Translations under genes and position numbers: made by a program
Shown here: piece by piece, positions 60,456-64,000 of the stretch
How the letters are laid out: every line of letters begins with the position of its first letter
How positions within the stretch are numbered: the stretch's first letter is position 1
Notes under the pieces: model-generated
The model's input: the letters and a program-made list of their open reading frames with translations, nothing else
Told to the model about the DNA's origin: nothing
Database searches by the model: none
Assembly: GCF_016406125.1 (NCBI RefSeq)
Contig: NZ_CP066339.1
Coordinates: 496,001-560,000, forward strand
From: Alicyclobacillus sp. SO9
GTDB lineage: Bacteria; Bacillota; Bacilli; Alicyclobacillales; Alicyclobacillaceae
Length of the DNA stretch: 64,000 nt
Reading direction: 5' to 3'

Positions 60456-61574
60456 ATGGCTGAGGCAGGACACCTAGATGACAGCATTTGTTGGGATTGG
60501 GCACGCTCTCTGAACTGGGGTGTTATCTTCATACACAGTGACTTAACCGTTCGAATTGAGAATCAGCTCGGTGCATCCTTGCTGGATACAGGATTTGAGG
60601 AAGACATGGTTGTACCCTTGGCTGACTGCCTTCCGTCCCATTCTGATGAATACCGCGTGCTTCAGGATATGGTCTATGCACAGAGAGAGTTTCGAGACTT
60701 GTTTTTGCTCTGGCAAACTAACGGACGAGTCCGGCATGTACTGCTCGATTCCTATCGCATTCGCCGTGAAGACGGGACTGTGGCCGGCATGCGGGTGATT
60801 GCCAAGGACTTAGGTAATTTTATATCCCTTGAAAAGCGCTTGCAGCAGACGAACCGGCTCTTGACGACGAGCAAAGTAGCCGCTGGCATCGCACATGAAA
60901 TCCGTAATCCGTTAACGACTATTAAAGGTTTTGTGCAGGTGCTCGACCAGGTGATTTCCAATCTTCCTGCCCAGATGCAGTCATCCGAACGGAATTATGT
61001 CGATACCATTCTTTCCGAAGTGGAACGCGTTGAATACATTGTTACTGACTTGCTCATGCTGGCCAATCCCAGACGACTTGAAAAGACCGAGTGCAGCATC
61101 AAAGACCTGCTTGTGGAACTTGAACCGGTCATATCAGAGAGGACTCTGTCTCAGAATATACAATTCGAATACAGCGCTGAGGACCTGCCTCTGCTTGAAT
61201 TAGATAAGGAAATGATGAAACATGCCATGCTGAACCTGATTGACAATGCGATTGAAGCCATGGCAGATGAAACACACGGAGATGCCGCTGCCGGCATCCT
61301 GAAAATTCACGCGCAGCGAGTGGACGATTTGATACGAATCGATATTTCTGATTCTGGTCCAGGCATTCCCTACTATGAAACGGATAAAATTTTTGATGCA
61401 TTTTTCACAACCAAGGACGGCGGCATTGGCTTGGGACTGCCGATTTGTCAGCGCATTGTCTCCGATCACGATGGTGAAATTCGCGTCTCGTCAAAGGGCT
61501 ACGGCACTACCTTTTCTGTCTTTTTGCCTCTTTCTGCCTCTAAGGCGGCACATTTGTCCAGTAGAAGCGGTTGA
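60456..61574 (+). CDS. Orphan sensor histidine kinase (sporulation-kinase type)
   Basis: 372 residues, SD GGAGG. No transmembrane segment, so cytosolic. Residues 15-120 are PAS-like (WGVIFIHSDLTVRIENQLGASLL). HisKA has His147 in AAGIAHEIRNPLTTIKGFVQ, the motif of Bacillus Kin sporulation kinases; HATPase_c has NLIDNAIEAM, ISDSGPGI and DGGIGLGLPICQRI. No response regulator is adjacent, so a phosphorelay partner elsewhere (Spo0F-like) is likely. Followed by a 12-bp tandem repeat. Confidence 0.92.
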   Translation: MAEAGHLDDSICWDWARSLNWGVIFIHSDLTVRIENQLGASLLDTGFEEDMVVPLADCLPSHSDEYRVLQDMVYAQREFRDLFLLWQTNGRVRHVLLDSYRIRREDGTVAGMRVIAKDLGNFISLEKRLQQTNRLLTTSKVAAGIAHEIRNPLTTIKGFVQVLDQVISNLPAQMQSSERNYVDTILSEVERVEYIVTDLLMLANPRRLEKTECSIKDLLVELEPVISERTLSQNIQFEYSAEDLPLLELDKEMMKHAMLNLIDNAIEAMADETHGDAAAGILKIHAQRVDDLIRIDISDSGPGIPYYETDKIFDAFFTTKDGGIGLGLPICQRIVSDHDGEIRVSSKGYGTTFSVFLPLSASKAAHLSSRSG

Positions 61575-61584
61575 AGCGCTCTCT

Positions 61585-61656
61585 GTAGTTCTTGATGTAG
61601 TTCTTGATGTAGTTCTTGATGTAGTTCTTGATGTAGTTCTTGATGTAGTTCTTGAT
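61585..61656 (+). repeat. 12-bp tandem repeat, six perfect copies
   Basis: GTAGTTCTTGAT six times without change, beginning 10 bases after the kinase stop and ending 196 bases before dnaX. Confidence 0.93.
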
Positions 61657-61852
61657 GTAGTGAATGTGAATCCGGTCACTTTCAGGACAGATTCCCCCTC
61701 GTTTGCGGAAGTCATTTTATTGTTAAAGAACTGCCGTTTGTCGTCGCCAGCATTGCTGTGATACTGTTATGACAGGTTTTATGAGGCTGTTCGAAAAGCT
61801 ACCGTCTTTTCGGACACGTACCTTATGTGTCCTCGTGAAGGAGGGGTCCGCC

Positions 61853-63616
61853 CTGTCATATCAAGCTCTTTATCGAATGTGGCGGCCGCAGACGTTCCGT
61901 GACCTTATTGGTCAACCCCATGTTAAACAAACACTGGTTAACGCACTGCAGCGCGGGCAGGTTGCCCATGCCTATCTATTTGCCGGACCGCGGGGTACCG
62001 GGAAAACCAGTGCGGCTAAAATTCTTGCGAAAGCCGTGAATTGTTTAAATCCCCTGGAAGGCGAGCCGTGCAATGAGTGTGAAGCCTGTACAGCCGTTCA
62101 AAACGGGACTGGGATGGATGTAGAGGAAATTGATGCGGCCTCCAATCGCGGCGTAGATGAAATCAGACAGCTTCGTGAAAAAGTGCAGTATGCGCCCACT
62201 GGGCTGACGCGCAAAGTGTACATCGTTGATGAGGTTCATATGTTGACCACGGAAGCGTTTAATGCGCTCCTGAAGACGCTGGAAGAACCCCCCAACCACA
62301 CCCTGTTTGTTCTCGCAACGACTGAGCCTCACAAAATCCCAGGGACTATCATTTCTCGCTGTCAGCGGTTTGATTTTCGTCGGATTGCACCAGAACTCAT
62401 GGTGGAACGACTGGAGACTGTGTGTAGTACTGAAGGCTGGACGCGCAGCGAAGAAGCCCTGTGGAAAATTGCTCAGGCAGCAGACGGCGGGTTGCGTGAT
62501 GCTCTTGGACTGTTGGAGCAGACGTCCGCGTTTGGCGGGGGAGACATCAGCAGTGAGAATGCAGCGCACGTAATGGGAGGGGTTGAGTCCGTTCTGTTAG
62601 TGCAATTGCTGCAAGCCATGTGGCAACGTGACATGGCTAAGGTGTTGAATTTGCTTGGGGACTGGTATGAAAGGGGCAAGGACGCTACAAGAATCGTGCA
62701 TGATCTGCTGCAGATTCTACGCGATTTGGTCATCATCAAAATGTCTCCTTCGGATAGTCTGCCAGGTCATCTTCGACTGTCTTCGCTGCAGGACGCAGCG
62801 CAGCAACTGAGCGTTCCGTGGTTAATGCAAGGCGTCAAGAAACTTGGGGAGACATACACCGGTCTGCGGTATGTAGATGACCCCAGGCTTGCTTTGGAGG
62901 CTGCCTTACTGGCATTGGTACCACGAGATGAAGATACTGAGGAGCGTCTCCATTCGGCACATCAGGCAAGCGGAGTAAAGTCCGAATCAGGCGTTACGGT
63001 ACCAGGTAAAGCTGCAGACAAGGCGTCAGCGAGTACGCGCTCAGATGCCAATGATTCGCGGGAACCGGATGAACCCGCAGGGGCCACAGGGCCGTCTGGA
63101 CGTCAAGGCCGCGAGGCAGCACTTGCACCAGAGCCGAGCGCGACAACGTTGGCGAAGCCCGCTGCGAAAAAGAATGGACGCACTTCCGAATCAAGGAAGC
63201 AGGAAGTTCTGAGAAAACTTGCAACTGAAGCAGACAACGAGGTACTCGAACGAGTACAATCAGAGTGGCAGCAAATTCTCCAACGGGTAAAAGATGAGCG
63301 AATTCAAACCCATGCCTGGCTGATGAACGGACAGCCTGTTTTAGCCACAAAAAATGCAGTTGTGGTTGTGTTTAGCAGCCGGTTTCACCGTGATGCAGTC
63401 ATGAAACCAGACGAGCGTACGGTCATCGAACAGGCCTTTGCCCAAGCAGCGGGCATTTCACTTCAAATGCTTGCCCTGTTAAAAGAGGACTGGGAAAAAT
63501 TTCAGACACCGACAGAGCCTGAACCAAGTGCTGCTTTGGCTACAGAGTCAGACCTTGCTGAGAAAGCGGTTCGGGTTTTCGGGAAAGACTTGGTTGAAAT
63601 TATTGACGGAGAGTGA
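61853..63616 (+). CDS. dnaX: DNA polymerase III subunit gamma/tau, apparent CTG start
   Basis: 587 residues from CTG 61853. SD AAGGAGG (61838-61844) is eight bases before this codon, and the product then begins (M)[11 protein letters not shown] exactly as in other Bacilli. The nearest alternatives are a GTG at 61835 that overlaps the SD region and a distant ATG at 61769 that would add unrelated residues. AAA+ clamp-loader with Walker A GPRGTGKT (45-52), zinc Cys64/73/76/79, Walker [10 protein letters not shown] and sensor [10 protein letters not shown]. The C-terminal tau region is linked by a Ser/Ala/Glu-rich stretch. Confidence 0.93.
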   Translation: MSYQALYRMWRPQTFRDLIGQPHVKQTLVNALQRGQVAHAYLFAGPRGTGKTSAAKILAKAVNCLNPLEGEPCNECEACTAVQNGTGMDVEEIDAASNRGVDEIRQLREKVQYAPTGLTRKVYIVDEVHMLTTEAFNALLKTLEEPPNHTLFVLATTEPHKIPGTIISRCQRFDFRRIAPELMVERLETVCSTEGWTRSEEALWKIAQAADGGLRDALGLLEQTSAFGGGDISSENAAHVMGGVESVLLVQLLQAMWQRDMAKVLNLLGDWYERGKDATRIVHDLLQILRDLVIIKMSPSDSLPGHLRLSSLQDAAQQLSVPWLMQGVKKLGETYTGLRYVDDPRLALEAALLALVPRDEDTEERLHSAHQASGVKSESGVTVPGKAADKASASTRSDANDSREPDEPAGATGPSGRQGREAALAPEPSATTLAKPAAKKNGRTSESRKQEVLRKLATEADNEVLERVQSEWQQILQRVKDERIQTHAWLMNGQPVLATKNAVVVVFSSRFHRDAVMKPDERTVIEQAFAQAAGISLQMLALLKEDWEKFQTPTEPEPSAALATESDLAEKAVRVFGKDLVEIIDGE

Positions 63617-63623
63617 TAATTAC

Positions 63624-63935
63624 ATGAAAAACATGAATCAAATTATGAAGCAAGCCAAGAAAATGCAGGAGGATATTGCACGAGCTCAAGCCGAATTGGC
63701 GGAGAAGACTGTCGAAGGTACAGCCGGCGGCGGTGCTGTAAAAACTACTATGACGGGTGACAAGAAACTTATTGGTGTATCTATCAGTAAGGAAGTTGTC
63801 GATCCGGAAGACATCGAGATGCTCCAAGATTTAATTGTAGCTTCCTTTCAAGATGCCATGAATCAGGTTGATGAGATGACCAGCACAGAACTTGGAAAAT
63901 ACACCAAGGGCATGAACATGCCGGGCTTGTTCTAA
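63624..63935 (+). CDS. YbaB/EbfC nucleoid-associated protein
   Basis: 103 residues (ATG 63624; GGAG about eleven bases upstream). Coiled-coil N-terminus [33 protein letters not shown], then [45 protein letters not shown], typical of the family. Binds DNA as a dimer; always found between dnaX and recR in Bacilli (yaaK in B. subtilis). It starts 7 bp after dnaX. Confidence 0.95.
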   Translation: MKNMNQIMKQAKKMQEDIARAQAELAEKTVEGTAGGGAVKTTMTGDKKLIGVSISKEVVDPEDIEMLQDLIVASFQDAMNQVDEMTSTELGKYTKGMNMPGLF

Positions 63936-63936
63936 T

Positions 63937-64000
63937 ATGATGGGATATCCGGAGCCGATATCCAGGCTCATAGAGCAGTTTATGAAGCTTCCAAGTATTG
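63937..64000 (+). CDS. recR: Recombination protein RecR, N-terminus (cut by window end)
   Basis: Starts at ATG 63937 or 63940, one base after the YbaB stop. The visible residues MGYPEPISRLIEQFMKLPSI match the RecR N-terminal helix-hairpin region. The rest lies beyond the window. Confidence 0.88.
   Translation, partial: MMGYPEPISRLIEQFMKLPSI

Noticed and set aside
61375-61761. Frame encoding VLDV repeats after the kinase
   Set aside because: It overlaps the kinase out of frame and the repeats only reflect the 12-bp DNA tandem repeat.
63150-63190. Programmed frameshift in dnaX giving a short gamma subunit
   Set aside because: The A-rich stretch reads GCG AAA AAG in frame, only five A's, and lacks the A AAA AAG slippery heptamer or a clear following hairpin.

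Overview
The window looks like a chromosomal segment of a spore-forming Bacillota in class Bacilli, most likely an Alicyclobacillus-like organism. This is inferred from gene content; no search was possible. Pointers are the gene order tadA - tRNA-Ser - SRP RNA - dnaX - ybaB - recR (in Bacilli this block lies close to oriC), a T-box before proC, a BshB2-type bacillithiol deacetylase, lrgAB, a YjcZ-like 43-residue spore-type membrane peptide, and a sedolisin (S53) peptidase, a family typical of acidophilic Alicyclobacillus.

Layout. 0-8.4 kb: end of a sensor kinase, then two divergent exported proteins sharing a C-terminal MPEVPYAGI motif and separated by an IS1634-type insertion, then an array of ~430-bp repeats interrupted by an IS110/IS1111-type element. 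8.4-13.1 kb: BI-1-like membrane protein, S9 peptidase and a membrane-tethered sedolisin. 13.2-15.5 kb: sulfur-carrier genes (DsrE2-like, TusA-rhodanese fusion, TauE) behind CsoR/CstR-type promoter-operators; a third such operator precedes a rhodanese gene at 26.6 kb. 15.6-21.2 kb: TetR regulator and an acyl-CoA dehydrogenase / biotin-dependent carboxylase operon resembling B. subtilis yngJ-yngH-yngHB-yngE. 21.5-22.7 kb: second repeat array. 22.7-31.2 kb: FAD oxidase, bshB2, rhodanese, dps, lrgAB, a DnaA-box cluster, folE and a DMT exporter. 31.6-34.5 kb: YhgE/Pip membrane protein with a degenerate ABC ATPase behind a perfect palindrome. 35.7-43.0 kb: GntR regulator, peptide ABC importer (binding protein and two permeases, no ATPases), cytosolic gamma-glutamyltranspeptidase and a split ChrA pair, echoing the B. 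subtilis ywrD-ywrB-ywrA neighbourhood. 43.0-48.3 kb: second DnaA-box cluster, T-box/proC, initiator tRNA, 5'-3' exonuclease and several small proteins. 48.4-54.1 kb: LysR, CLC chloride carrier, UPF0182 protein. 54.5-55.4 kb: third repeat array, inverted. 55.7-64 kb: MFS transporter, asnB, ComFB-like protein, tadA, tRNA-Ser, SRP RNA, sporulation-type kinase, dnaX (apparently CTG-initiated), ybaB and the start of recR.

The most unusual content is non-coding: the ~430-bp hairpin-rich repeat family in three arrays, about ten short tandem-repeat tracts just downstream of stop codons, two dense DnaA-box clusters outside an obvious origin, and the three-promoter CstR-type regulon. Start codons were reassigned wherever a Shine-Dalgarno (SD) sequence favoured an internal start.
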